Source: Sphingopyxis sp. MWB1 (lineage in GTDB: Bacteria; Pseudomonadota; Alphaproteobacteria; Sphingomonadales; Sphingomonadaceae). Taken from it: a stretch of DNA of 64,000 nucleotides. Shown here piece after piece: positions 26,632 through 35,080 of this stretch. The notes below the pieces were generated by a model, which searched no databases, had not been told where the DNA came from, and saw only the letters and a program-made list of their open reading frames with translations. The position numbers and the translations under genes are program-made. The stretch lies in assembly GCF_000763945.1 (NCBI RefSeq), contig NZ_JQFJ01000002.1, forward strand, positions 496,001 to 560,000, written 5' to 3'. The first letter of the stretch is position 1. The number at the start of each line of letters is the position of its first letter.

Positions 26632-26850
26632 ATGGCGCGTCCCAATCCCGAAGAGCCGACCCTGCTGGAACGCGCGATCGAAGAAGCGAAAGCGATGGGA
26701 CGCGGGGGAATAGACCATCCATCGACGCGCCCCGTCCTGATCGGCGGCGTAATCGGCGGCCTTGCGGGGCTCGCCATCGAGGCGGTGAGTTGGCCCATAG
26801 GCCTGTGCGCGGGCGCTGCCATCGCCCTTTATATGCGCGTGAAGCGCTGA
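26632..26850 (+). CDS. small hypothetical protein with one hydrophobic hairpin
   Basis: This 72-residue protein sits six bases after glyA and three bases before nrdR, so it belongs to that operon. An N-terminal acidic helix (PEEPTLLERAIEEAKAMG) is followed by a Gly-rich hydrophobic stretch VLIGGVIGGLAGLAIEAVSW and GLCAGAAIALYMRVKR, suggesting one or two membrane helices. I do not recognise the family; conservation of its place in the operon would be informative. Confidence 0.75.
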   Translation: MARPNPEEPTLLERAIEEAKAMGRGGIDHPSTRPVLIGGVIGGLAGLAIEAVSWPIGLCAGAAIALYMRVKR

Positions 26851-26853
26851 CAT

Positions 26854-27318
26854 ATGCGCTGTCCCTATTGCGGCCATGAAGACAGTCAGGTGAAGGACAG
26901 CCGCCCCACCGAAGACGGGGCGGCCATCCGTCGGCGCCGCCAGTGCGAGGATTGCGGCGCGCGTTTCACCACCTTCGAGCGCATTCAGCTCCGCGAGGTC
27001 GGCGTCCTTAAGGCAGATGGGCGCCGGGAGGCTTTCGACCGGGAAAAACTGATGCGGAGCGTCCAGATCGCCTGTCGCAAGCGTCCCGTTGACGGCGCAC
27101 GGATTGAGCGGATGGTGTCGGGTATCCAGCGCCAGCTGGAGACCTCCGGGGAAAATGAAGTGCCAGCACAGCAGATCGGGGCGATGGTGATGGAAGCGCT
27201 GAAGGGCGTCGATAATGTCGCCTATATCCGCTTCGCGAGCGTCTATCGCGACTTCACCGAGGCGAAGGATTTTGAAGAGTTCGCCGCGACGATTAATGCC
27301 GCGGCGCATCAGGGCTAG
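26854..27318 (+). CDS. nrdR: transcriptional repressor NrdR
   Basis: This 154-residue repressor of ribonucleotide reductase genes senses ATP/dATP. It starts at the zinc ribbon [17 protein letters not shown] with the second pair in [14 protein letters not shown], and continues into an ATP-cone (about 50-140; [16 protein letters not shown]). The length and motifs match NrdR exactly. It lies in the glyA operon, where it is often found. Confidence 0.96.
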   Translation: MRCPYCGHEDSQVKDSRPTEDGAAIRRRRQCEDCGARFTTFERIQLREVGVLKADGRREAFDREKLMRSVQIACRKRPVDGARIERMVSGIQRQLETSGENEVPAQQIGAMVMEALKGVDNVAYIRFASVYRDFTEAKDFEEFAATINAAAHQG

Positions 27319-27352
27319 GGCGGCGACGAAGTTGACCGAACAGGAAAATCCC

Positions 27353-28126
27353 ATGGCGATGGAGGCCGCCCCTCCTCCGGTCTTTGTGCTTGTTCGTCCC
27401 CAGTTGGGGGAGAATATTGGCAAGGCCGCGCGCGCCATGCTCAATTTCGGCCTGACCGAGATGCGCCTCGTTGCCCCCCGCGATGGCTGGCCCAACCCCG
27501 ACGCCGGGCCTGCGGCCTCGGGCGCGGATATTGTGCTGGCCCAGGCCCGGGTGTTCGACACGCTGGCTGAAGCCGTCGCCGACTGCACGCATATTTATGC
27601 CACCACAGTCCGAAAACGCGGCGTTACCAAGCCCGTCCTGACGCCCGAAAGGGCGGCGCAGGCGGTCCATGGCACGGCTGGCCGCTCCGCTTATGTCTTC
27701 GGCCCCGAAAGGTCAGGGCTGGAAACCGATGATGTCGCTTTGGCGCACAGCATCGTCACCGTTCCCATCAACCCCGAATTTGGCTCGCTCAATCTGGCGC
27801 AAGCCGTCATTCTGCTCGCTTATGAATGGTCGAAATATATTCCCGGGGAATTGGCGAGCCCGCCGGAAGTTCTGCTCGACCCGCCCGCCCCGCATGGCGA
27901 GATGGAAGGGCTGATCGATCATTTTGTGCGTGACCTTGACGCGGCGGGATATTTCTTCCCTGCCGACCGCACGCAGGCCACCTTGCGGACCTTGCGAACC
28001 ATGCTGACCAAGACCGGCTGGTCCTATAATGATATTCGCATGATGCATGGCATCGTCACCACGCTGGGGCGTCCGCGCAAATCGGCGCGCGGCGAAACAG
28101 GTAGCGACAGCGGCGGCGCGCAATAA
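27353..28126 (+). CDS. SPOUT-family RNA 2'-O-methyltransferase (TrmJ/LasT-like)
   Basis: This 257-residue enzyme has the SpoU trefoil-knot motifs: FVLVRPQLGENIGKAARAM (motif 1), AYVFGPERSGLETDD (motif 2) and NPEFGSLNLAQAVILLAYEW (motif 3). The C-terminal extension fits TrmJ, which methylates position 32 of tRNAs, but rRNA targets are possible. ATG 27353 is chosen because AGGA lies seven bases upstream; the frame continues further upstream without conserved sequence. It ends the glyA-nrdR run. Confidence 0.88.
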   Translation: MAMEAAPPPVFVLVRPQLGENIGKAARAMLNFGLTEMRLVAPRDGWPNPDAGPAASGADIVLAQARVFDTLAEAVADCTHIYATTVRKRGVTKPVLTPERAAQAVHGTAGRSAYVFGPERSGLETDDVALAHSIVTVPINPEFGSLNLAQAVILLAYEWSKYIPGELASPPEVLLDPPAPHGEMEGLIDHFVRDLDAAGYFFPADRTQATLRTLRTMLTKTGWSYNDIRMMHGIVTTLGRPRKSARGETGSDSGGAQ

Positions 28127-28152
28127 ATCGCAACGAACCGCGACTGGCTGCC

Positions 28153-28461
28153 CTAGCCGCGCGTCCGATCCCAGCGCGCGAGTTCATACGCAATCGACTG
28201 CTCGACCAGTTCATTCCAGACCGCGCGCAACCGTTCGGCCTCCAGCCCCGCCGCCGCGGCTTCGCGCGCGACATTATCCAGCACTTCGGCCTTGCGCTCT
28301 TCGTCGCGGACGCTCGCGCGATCGGGCTTGATCCGCGCGGCGGCGTCCATATAGCCAAAACGGCGCACGAGCAGCGCGACCAGTTCGCGGTCGACCTGGT
28401 CCACTCCCGCGCGCACTTCCGCCATGGCTTCGCACTGTTCGGGCATTTTGGGTTCAGACAT
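28153..28461 (-). CDS. chorismate mutase (AroQ type)
   Basis: This 102-residue single-domain enzyme converts chorismate to prephenate for phenylalanine and tyrosine. The helical AroQ pattern is visible: GVDQVDRELVALLVRRF, AAARIKPDR and VRDEERKAEVLDNVAREA, containing the Arg/Lys active-site series. ATG 28461 is preferred over longer in-frame extensions that show no family sequence. It is convergent with the RNA methyltransferase gene and divergent from rpsD. Confidence 0.87.
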   Translation of the reverse strand: MSEPKMPEQCEAMAEVRAGVDQVDRELVALLVRRFGYMDAAARIKPDRASVRDEERKAEVLDNVAREAAAAGLEAERLRAVWNELVEQSIAYELARWDRTRG

Positions 28462-28512
28462 GCGCGCAGGCTTTAGCGGCTTTTCCTTCCATGTCGAGCA
28501 CCCCTTGGTCGC

Positions 28513-28540
28513 TTGACTTTCGCCGCATCCCCGTCTAGTC
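28513..28540 (+). promoter_or_regulatory. candidate housekeeping promoter for rpsD
   Basis: TTGACT (28513-28518) resembles a -35 hexamer, and a weak TAGTCG/TCTAGT -10 follows at 15-17 bases. It would give a leader of roughly 110 bases before the rpsD start, in which a strong hairpin is seen. Confidence 0.35.
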
Positions 28541-28566
28541 GCGCGCCTTCGCAATGGACCCCGCAT

Positions 28567-28616
28567 CCCGGTGAAGCGGTGGTCGCGCATGGACATTTCA
28601 TGCGGTGCGACCCGGG
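28567..28616 (+). other. structured leader hairpin upstream of rpsD
   Basis: GTCGC-GCATG (28582-28591) pairs with CATGC (28599-28603) and, after a GGT bulge, GCGAC (28607-28611); CCCGG at 28567 can close an outer stem with CCGGG ending at 28616. S4 is known in other bacteria to repress its own operon by binding mRNA, so a regulatory element is possible but unproven here. Confidence 0.4.
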
Positions 28617-28658
28617 AAAAGCCGAAATTCCTCGGCACACAGCAAATTGGAGACGATC

Positions 28659-29270
28659 ATGTCAAAGCGCCAGAGCGCCAAGTATAAACTCGACCGCCGG
28701 ATGGGCGAAAACATCTGGGGTCGCCCGAAAAGCCCCGTCAATCGCCGCGAATATGGCCCCGGCCAGCATGGTCAGCGCCGCAAGGGCAAAATGTCCGATT
28801 ATGGCATTCAGCTGCGCGCAAAGCAGAAGCTGAAGGGCTATTATGGCGACATCACCGAAAAGCAGTTCAAGCGCAATTATTTCGAAGCTGCGCGTATGAA
28901 GGGCGACACCGGTCAGAATCTGATCGGTCTGCTGGAGCGCCGCCTCGACGCGATCGTCTATCGTTCGAAATTCGCGCCGACCATCTTTGCCGCGCGGCAG
29001 CTGGTCAGCCATGGTCACGTCTATGTTAACGGCGTGAAGTGCAACATCGCCAGCCGCCTCGTAAAGCCCGGCGATGAAGTCACCCTAGGCAAAAAGGCGC
29101 AGGAAATGGCACTCGTTGCCGAGGCCCAGAGCCTGCCCGAGCGCGACCTGCCGGAGTATGTCGCCGTCGATGGCACCAAGGCCACCTTTGTCCGCGTCCC
29201 CACGCTCGACGAAGTTCCTTATCCGGTGAAAATGGAACCGAATCTGGTCGTCGAATTTTATTCACGCTGA
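28659..29270 (+). CDS. rpsD: 30S ribosomal protein S4
   Basis: This 203-residue protein nucleates assembly of the small ribosomal subunit. The start [20 protein letters not shown] and the S4 RNA-binding domain (about 95-155; [36 protein letters not shown]) are clear. ATG 28659 with GGAGACGATC upstream is the family start. The gene stands alone, outside the alpha operon, as usual in alphaproteobacteria. Confidence 0.98.
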   Translation: MSKRQSAKYKLDRRMGENIWGRPKSPVNRREYGPGQHGQRRKGKMSDYGIQLRAKQKLKGYYGDITEKQFKRNYFEAARMKGDTGQNLIGLLERRLDAIVYRSKFAPTIFAARQLVSHGHVYVNGVKCNIASRLVKPGDEVTLGKKAQEMALVAEAQSLPERDLPEYVAVDGTKATFVRVPTLDEVPYPVKMEPNLVVEFYSR

Positions 29271-29290
29271 TTATTTTCGTCAGACGAGAA

Positions 29291-29327
29291 TGCAAAAGGG
29301 CGGTCCTGCGGGGCCGCCCTTCTTGCA
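29291..29327 (+). terminator. terminator of rpsD
   Basis: TGCAA and AAGGGCGG pair with CCGCCCTT and TTGCA around a short loop, 20 bases after the rpsD stop. The T-tract is short (CTTCTTGC). Confidence 0.7.
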
Positions 29328-29386
29328 TCCGCCATGGGAGACTGGCACAATCCTTGGCTTCAAGAGAGTGAAGCCAAGGACCATTC

Positions 29387-31072
29387 ATGTTTCGTTTCCC
29401 CAAAACCGCCGCAGCTATCGCGGCCCTGATAACTGTTGCGGCCTGCAACGCGGACCGTGACGCAGCCGACAATATTGCCGCGTCCATCCCCGAAGTCACC
29501 ATTCCCGAAATTTCGCTCAAGACGATGCAGGACGTTGTCGGTGCACTCGCGTCGGACGCATTCGAAGGGCGCGCACCAGGGACGGTCGGGGAGGAGAAAA
29601 CCGTTGCGTTGCTGATCGAGCGATTCAAGGCGGCGGGACTTGAGCCGGGCAATAATGGCAGCTGGACACAAGATGTCCCGCTGGTCGAAATTACCGCTGA
29701 AAATGTCTCTCCCTTGACGTTCACGGGAGGAAAGACGCCGATGTCGCTGAATTTTGGCAGCGAGTTTGTCGCAAGCAGCTACCGCGTCCAACCGGAAATT
29801 TCCGTCAAGGACAGCGATGTCGTCTTTGTCGGATATGGCATCAACGCGCCCGAGAAAGGGTGGAATGATTACTCCGGGCTGGACGTGAAGGGAAAGACCG
29901 TCGTCATCCTGGTTAATGACCCCGATTGGCAGACGGCTGAGGCCAAAGGCGAGTTTAATGGCCGGGCAATGACCTATTATGGCCGCTGGACCTATAAATA
30001 TGAGGAGGCGGCGCGACAGGGAGCCGCCGCGGCGTTAATCGTGCATGACACCGAACCGGCTGCCTATGGGTGGAACGTCGTGCAGTCATCCTGGACGGGT
30101 ACGCAATATCTGGCCGCTAGCGAAAATAATGGCGCCGATCAGACCGCCGCCAATGGGTGGATCCAACGCGACAAGGCGAAGCAGCTTTTTGCCAGTGCCG
30201 GGCTGGATTTTGACAAGCTGAGCACTGACGCAAAGAAAAAGGGATTCAAACCTGTCCCTTTGAGCGGCGTGAAAGCCTCGCTGTCGTTCAAGAACAAAAT
30301 CGCACGCAAACAATCCAAAAATGTCGTCGGTCTGCTTCCCGGCACCCAGCGGCCCGACGAATATGTCCTTTACACAGCGCATTGGGACCATCTGGGCAAA
30401 TGCGAGCCAGTTGACGGCGACGGCATTTGCAACGGTGCGATTGACAACGCTACCGGAACGGCCGCGCTTGTTGCGCTGGCGGAAGCCAATAAGAAGGCCG
30501 GTCCTGCTGACCGCAGCATGGTGTTCCTTGCGGTGACAGCCGAGGAATCGGGACTGCTCGGATCGAAATATTATGCCGAAAATCCGGTGTTTCCGCTGTC
30601 CAAGACGGTCGGCGGAGTCAATATGGATGCGCTGTCGGGCGCCGGGGCGGCCAAGGATATTGTCGTGATCGGTCGCGGCAAATCGGAACTGGAAGCCTAT
30701 CTGGAAAAGGCAGTAGCGATGGACAAGCGCGTGATCGTCGATGAGCCGTCGCCGGAGAAGGGATATTATTATCGCTCTGACCATTTCAGTCTCGCCAAGC
30801 TCGGTGTGCCGATGATCTATTTCGATGGCGGGCAGGATTTGCTGGAAGGCGGTGAAGCGGCCGGAAAGGCTTGGGCCGACGCTTATACGGAAAAACGCTA
30901 TCATGCGCCCTCCGATGACATGTCGGCGATCACGAGCTGGGACGGAATGATGGCCGACCTGCGTCTCTATTATGCGGTGGGCCGGATGCTGGCGATGACG
31001 ACCGCCTGGCCCAATTGGAACGAGGGCGATGAATTCCGCAAGGCCCGGGACGAAAGCCGCACGGCCGCCTGA
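29387..31072 (+). CDS. M28 family metallopeptidase, lipoprotein, with PA domain
   Basis: This 561-residue exported zinc peptidase has a lipobox, TVAAC, at residue 20-ish after a hydrophobic signal, so it is membrane-anchored. A PA insert occupies about 110-270. The M28 core binds two zincs through HWDHLG (His, with Asp nearby), AIDNATGTAAL (bridging Asp), TAEESGLLG (catalytic Glu plus ligand), NMDALSG (Asp) and YYRSDHFSLAKLGVP (His). It likely removes amino acids from peptides in the periplasm. A strong terminator follows. Confidence 0.9.
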   Translation: MFRFPKTAAAIAALITVAACNADRDAADNIAASIPEVTIPEISLKTMQDVVGALASDAFEGRAPGTVGEEKTVALLIERFKAAGLEPGNNGSWTQDVPLVEITAENVSPLTFTGGKTPMSLNFGSEFVASSYRVQPEISVKDSDVVFVGYGINAPEKGWNDYSGLDVKGKTVVILVNDPDWQTAEAKGEFNGRAMTYYGRWTYKYEEAARQGAAAALIVHDTEPAAYGWNVVQSSWTGTQYLAASENNGADQTAANGWIQRDKAKQLFASAGLDFDKLSTDAKKKGFKPVPLSGVKASLSFKNKIARKQSKNVVGLLPGTQRPDEYVLYTAHWDHLGKCEPVDGDGICNGAIDNATGTAALVALAEANKKAGPADRSMVFLAVTAEESGLLGSKYYAENPVFPLSKTVGGVNMDALSGAGAAKDIVVIGRGKSELEAYLEKAVAMDKRVIVDEPSPEKGYYYRSDHFSLAKLGVPMIYFDGGQDLLEGGEAAGKAWADAYTEKRYHAPSDDMSAITSWDGMMADLRLYYAVGRMLAMTTAWPNWNEGDEFRKARDESRTAA

Positions 31073-31097
31073 TCGCGCTGAGATTCGCAGCAAAAGC

Positions 31098-31135
31098 AAA
31101 AGCACCCGTCATGGCCTTCCATGACGGGTGCTTTT
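31098..31135 (+). terminator. strong intrinsic terminator after the M28 peptidase gene
   Basis: AAAAGCACCCGTCATGG pairs perfectly with CCATGACGGGTGCTTTT around a four-base loop, followed by CTTTTG. This is a textbook stem with a T-rich tail. Confidence 0.88.
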
Positions 31136-31223
31136 CTTTTGCGGCACCTTGCCCGGAAACCGGCTTTGACGCATGGCGCCGCTCGTCCATTATCCGGTCG
31201 AATCAACCCAAAAGGATCCTTTC

Positions 31224-32207
31224 ATGACCCTGTCCATGCCCGCTGAATGGGCACCACATGAAGCGGTGTGGATTGGTTTTCCCCATATGGCCGAGGAATG
31301 GTCGGGACATTTGGAGGCCGCGCGACGCGATGTCGCAGCTTTCGCCAATGCGGTTCATGATGGAGGGCGCGGCGAAGAGGTGCTTCTGGTGGTCAATGAC
31401 GCAGCGCAGGCGGATATCGCCGTAAAGCTGGTCCATCCCGGCGTGCGCATTCTGATCCAGCCACTGGGCGACATATGGCTACGTGATACCGGCCCGCTGA
31501 TCGTCGGGAAGGGCGCGACGCGGCGCGCGCGCAATTTCCAGTTCAACTGGTGGGGTGAGAAATTTGTCATGCCCGGCGACAAGGAGGTCGGGGCCGCACT
31601 GGCGGATGAATCCGGCTTGCCTGTAGACGATGTGGATTGGGTGCTGGAAGGCGGCGCTATTGATGTCGATGGTGAAGGCCTTGGCGTGACCACCGAGGAA
31701 TGTTTGCTCAATCCCAACCGCAACCCGACGCTGACGCGCGAGGATATAGAGGAAGGCTTGCGCCAATCGCTGGGAATCGAACGGCTGTTGTGGCTGGGGC
31801 ACGGCTTGAGCGGCGATCATACCGACGGCCATGTCGATAATCTGGCTCGTTTCGTGGGTAAGGGGCGATTGGCCCTTCCCATCCCCGCAGACAAGCACGA
31901 CCCCAATGCCGAGATTTACGCTGATGCACAGAAAAGAGCCAAAGCTTTTGGCGGAATCGAGATTGTCGACCTGCCATCTCCCGGCGCGGTTGAAATCGAT
32001 GGGGAGCTGGTCGCAGCCAGCTATATGAACTTCTATATCGGCAACAGCGTGATTGTTGTCCCTACATATGGCGTGGCCAACGATGGGACGGCGGTGGACG
32101 CGCTTGGGACCTTTTTTCCCGATCGCAGGGCCATTGGCGTTCCGGCGCGCGGGATCATCGCAGGCGGCGGCAGCTTTCATTGTTCGAGCCAGCAACTCCC
32201 GGCCTAG
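31224..32207 (+). CDS. aguA: agmatine deiminase
   Basis: This 327-residue enzyme converts agmatine to N-carbamoylputrescine and ammonia. The start MTLSMPAEWAPHEAVWIGFP at 31224 has AAGGAT upstream. Seen: WLRDTGP, FNWWGEKF, the EGGAIDVDGEG region, the His in GDHTDGHVDN, and the nucleophilic Cys in GGGSFHCSSQQLP at the C-terminus. It is 56 bases upstream of N-carbamoylputrescine amidase, so the pair makes putrescine. Confidence 0.96.
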   Translation: MTLSMPAEWAPHEAVWIGFPHMAEEWSGHLEAARRDVAAFANAVHDGGRGEEVLLVVNDAAQADIAVKLVHPGVRILIQPLGDIWLRDTGPLIVGKGATRRARNFQFNWWGEKFVMPGDKEVGAALADESGLPVDDVDWVLEGGAIDVDGEGLGVTTEECLLNPNRNPTLTREDIEEGLRQSLGIERLLWLGHGLSGDHTDGHVDNLARFVGKGRLALPIPADKHDPNAEIYADAQKRAKAFGGIEIVDLPSPGAVEIDGELVAASYMNFYIGNSVIVVPTYGVANDGTAVDALGTFFPDRRAIGVPARGIIAGGGSFHCSSQQLPA

Positions 32208-32263
32208 CATCCCGGAGGGGCCGCCCTATATTCTCTCGCCCTCACTTCTTTTCGGAATCCGCC

Positions 32264-33115
32264 ATGACCCGCACTATCACCGTCGCCGCGCTGCAACTCC
32301 CCCTTCCCGGCCCAACGGAACCCAATATCGAAAAGGTTGCCATATTGGTGGAGGCTGCTGCAGCCAAAGGGGCACAGATCATCCTGCCGCCCGAACTATT
32401 TGAAGGCCCCTATTTCTGTCAGGTTGAGCAAGAAGAATTATTCGCAAACGCGCAGCCGACGGCAGAACATCCGAGCGTCGTCGCGATGCAGGAATTGGCC
32501 GAAAAGCTGAAGGTAGCAATCCCCACGAGCTTTTTCGAAAAGGATGGGCCGCATTATTACAACACGCTCGCGATGATCGGTCCCGATGGCGAAATCATCG
32601 GAACCTATCGCAAAAGCCATATCCCCGACGGCCCGGGTTATGAAGAAAAATATTATTTCCGCCCAGGGAATACGGGCTTCAAAACCTGGGATGTGTTTGG
32701 CACCCGCATCGGTGTGGGGGTGTGTTGGGATCAATGGTATCCCGAATGCGCGCGGGCAATGGCGCTGATGGGCGCGGAACTGCTTTTCTATCCCACCGCC
32801 ATCGGCAGCGAACCTTATGACGCCGACCTCGACACCAGCCGCATGTGGCGGCGCGCCATGCAGGGTCATGCGGTATCCAACTGTATGCCGGTGATTGCCG
32901 CCAACCGGATTGGCACGGAAGGCGATGCGAATTTTTACGGCCACAGCTTTATCAGCGACGAATGGGGCGATCTGACCCAGCAATTTGGCGCGGGCGAGAC
33001 CGGCGTCTTGGTCGAAACGATCGATCTGGACCGCGCCGCCAGGCACCGGGCCGGCATGGGCTTTTTCCGCGACCGCCGCCCGCAGCTTTACGGACGGCTG
33101 GTCGAAGACATCTGA
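32264..33115 (+). CDS. aguB: N-carbamoylputrescine amidase
   Basis: This 283-residue nitrilase-superfamily enzyme releases putrescine, CO2 and ammonia. The catalytic triad is visible: Glu in LPPELFEGPYF, Lys in YRKSHIPDGPGYEEKYYF and Cys in GVGVCWDQWYPECAR. The start at 32264 (MTRTITVAALQLPL) is the family N-terminus. It follows aguA directly, and no arginine decarboxylase for agmatine supply is seen in the window. Confidence 0.96.
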   Translation: MTRTITVAALQLPLPGPTEPNIEKVAILVEAAAAKGAQIILPPELFEGPYFCQVEQEELFANAQPTAEHPSVVAMQELAEKLKVAIPTSFFEKDGPHYYNTLAMIGPDGEIIGTYRKSHIPDGPGYEEKYYFRPGNTGFKTWDVFGTRIGVGVCWDQWYPECARAMALMGAELLFYPTAIGSEPYDADLDTSRMWRRAMQGHAVSNCMPVIAANRIGTEGDANFYGHSFISDEWGDLTQQFGAGETGVLVETIDLDRAARHRAGMGFFRDRRPQLYGRLVEDI

Positions 33116-33130
33116 GCGGCGGCCGCGCCG

Positions 33131-33760
33131 TTATTCGTCGTAAAAGCGGCGGATGCTTTCGAGGTCGGTGCGGTCGAGCGGCTGGGTTAGCCAGAGGCCG
33201 CCCTGGGTATCGCGCGACCAGCGGATGATCGCCTTGCGCCGGATGGTGTCGGTGAGGATAAGCTCAACCTCCTTCGCGACGGGCAAATGTCCGTCGTGAA
33301 CGAAACCTGCGCCATTTTGCGAAAGATTGATCAGCTCGATTTCGCTCGCCTGATTATCGACGACAAGCTTTGCCCGCTTGCGAACCGGCAGGCGCGGCTG
33401 GCGATAGCCGGTAGCGCGCTGTTCGGCGGCAAGCTGTTTCAGCGTTTCGGCGACATCGACTTCGGCGTCAAAGGCAACGCCGCAGCGTCCCTCCTTGGCC
33501 CAGACAACCTTGCCGCTGACCACCACCGTATCGGAAAGGGCGATGCTGAGATGTTCCCCAACGGTGATCGGGACATCAGCGGCAAGCATCAATCCGCGGT
33601 TCGACATGTTGCGCACTCGCCACAGACCGACATCGGCTTCGCGCGTGACCTTGGCGATACGCCAGACGGTACGATAGCGGTCGCCGCTGCGCCGTTCCTG
33701 CGCGGGCGGGATGGTTTCGGGACGATAAGGGTCTGCGTTGGGGGGGGACGCATCATTCAT
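33131..33760 (-). CDS. tandem PilZ-domain protein (candidate c-di-GMP receptor)
   Basis: This 209-residue cytoplasmic protein contains two PilZ-like units. Unit one has ERRSGDRYRTVWR and RNMSNRGLMLAAD (about 28-62); unit two has RLPVRKRAKLVV and INLSQNGAGFVHD (about 130-165). Both retain basic residues before the strand and an N/DxSxxG-like turn, the two parts that bind c-di-GMP. ATG 33760 has GAGG eight bases upstream. It is convergent with aguB and has no motility neighbours here. Confidence 0.85.
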   Translation of the reverse strand: MNDASPPNADPYRPETIPPAQERRSGDRYRTVWRIAKVTREADVGLWRVRNMSNRGLMLAADVPITVGEHLSIALSDTVVVSGKVVWAKEGRCGVAFDAEVDVAETLKQLAAEQRATGYRQPRLPVRKRAKLVVDNQASEIELINLSQNGAGFVHDGHLPVAKEVELILTDTIRRKAIIRWSRDTQGGLWLTQPLDRTDLESIRRFYDE

Positions 33761-34057
33761 GGCATGATCCTCATGCAAGGCGGCAATGGAGCGCAGGGAA
33801 GGGATGATCGGCAAATGGCTGTGACAAAGCCCAACTCATTGCTTCACGTCCTTCCACGACGGTCCTGATCGGTCCGGCGGACAGGATTTTTCGCCGACCA
33901 CACCGCCTTCCGGGGGGAAAGGATGCTGACCCACTATGATTAATTTTCTCATCCTGTCCAATATAACGGTGCTACAACGGTGACATTAAATGTTAAAATG
34001 GGCCTATTCGCATATCGTTAATGTCGCAATGCTTTTGCGCCCATATTCGGAATAAAA
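33761..34057. other. intergenic region between PilZ gene and cobO
   Basis: These 297 bases hold no convincing gene. The right half (33940-34050) is AT-rich and contains two copies of ACGGTG and TTAAATGTTAAAATG, a plausible promoter area for the adenosyltransferase gene. I see no second riboswitch in it. Confidence 0.5.
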
Positions 34058-34666
34058 ATGAAAAATCGTTCGGAAATTCAGCACCATGACCGCATGAAGA
34101 AAGTGCAGGCGGCCCAAGCGCGCAAGCTGGCGCGCAAGACGGTCGAGAAAGGGTTAATCATCGTCCATAGTGGAAATGGTAAAGGGAAAAGCTCTGCCGC
34201 TTTCGGCCTGGCAATCCGCGCAATGGGACATGGAATGAAGGTGGGCGTGGTGCAGTTCATCAAGGGCGCGATGACCACCGGCGAGAAGGCGATGTTCGAT
34301 CAGTTTCCCGCGCTGGTCGAGTTCAAGCCGATGGGCGAGGGCTTCACCTGGGATACGCAGGACCGCGCCCGCGACATGGCGGTCGCGGCCGCTGCATGGG
34401 AAGAAGTGAAGCGCATGATCGCCGATCCCTCCTATGCCATGGTGATTGCCGATGAGCTTAATATCGTGCTGCGATATGATTATCTGCCGCTCGATGACGT
34501 GCTGGAAACCCTGGCCGCCAAGCCCGCCATGAAACATGTCGTCATCACCGGACGCCATGCACCGGAGGCACTGATCGACGCCGCCGATCTGGTGACGGAG
34601 ATGCGACTGGTGAAGCATCCCTTTCGCGAACAAAATGTGAAGGCGCAGGCAGGAATCGAATTCTAG
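34058..34666 (+). CDS. cobO: corrinoid adenosyltransferase (CobO/BtuR type)
   Basis: This 202-residue enzyme transfers the adenosyl group of ATP to cob(I)alamin or cob(I)yrinic acid diamide. Seen: a basic N-terminus, the P-loop variant HSGNGKGKSSAAFGLA, GVVQFIKGA, the W-containing segment MGEGFTWDTQD, and DELNIVLRYDYLP and TGRHAPEALIDAADL, all family signatures. It precedes, but is outside, the riboswitch-controlled transcript, with its own leader. Confidence 0.95.
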   Translation: MKNRSEIQHHDRMKKVQAAQARKLARKTVEKGLIIVHSGNGKGKSSAAFGLAIRAMGHGMKVGVVQFIKGAMTTGEKAMFDQFPALVEFKPMGEGFTWDTQDRARDMAVAAAAWEEVKRMIADPSYAMVIADELNIVLRYDYLPLDDVLETLAAKPAMKHVVITGRHAPEALIDAADLVTEMRLVKHPFREQNVKAQAGIEF

Positions 34667-34763
34667 CCTGTCGCCCCTCGTTGCTGCCGAGTCCCCTTTT
34701 TCTTCCTCCTATTGCAACGCAGCAATTGACCGGATGGGGCGGTTCGATGTAACGCCCCGCCCG

Positions 34764-34920
34764 CGACAGGTTCCCCCATCGGGGGGATTAAAAGGGAACG
34801 GGAAAAACCCGGCTGCCCCTGCAACTGTATGCGGCGAGCCCCAGGCCAGACGCCATTGGACCCGAAAGGGACCGAGAAGGCGGCCCGGCGGCGCTGACCC
34901 GCAAGCCAGGAGACCTGCCC
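34764..34920 (+). promoter_or_regulatory. cobalamin riboswitch (aptamer)
   Basis: Classical aptamer pieces appear in order: GACAGGTTCC for the opening P1 strand, GGGAACGGGAAAAACCCGG, the highly conserved CTGCCCCTGCAACTGTA-like core (34832 region), GCGGCGAG, and the closing GACCCGCAAGCCAGGAGACC with ACCTG pairing back to CAGGT. It binds adenosylcobalamin-type ligands and should shut off the downstream btuB operon. The expression platform lies between 34920 and 35080; I could not decide between translational and transcriptional control. Confidence 0.93.
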
Positions 34921-35080
34921 GTCGCCGTCGTCTTTCGCGCGGACAGGGTGTGCCGGGCGAACGGGGGTGAACCCGCATGACGACAGGTTTGGTCGCCCTA
35001 GGGCGGAGTGAATGAGGTGTGCCCATGACAGGCCGCAGCATCAGCTTCGCGCGTGGGCGCCTTTGTCGATAGGGTATCAA

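Noticed and set aside
34921..35080. Possible second aptamer after the cobalamin riboswitch (GACAGG repeated)
   Set aside because: The repeated bases look like expression-platform pairing; no second conserved B12 core is present.
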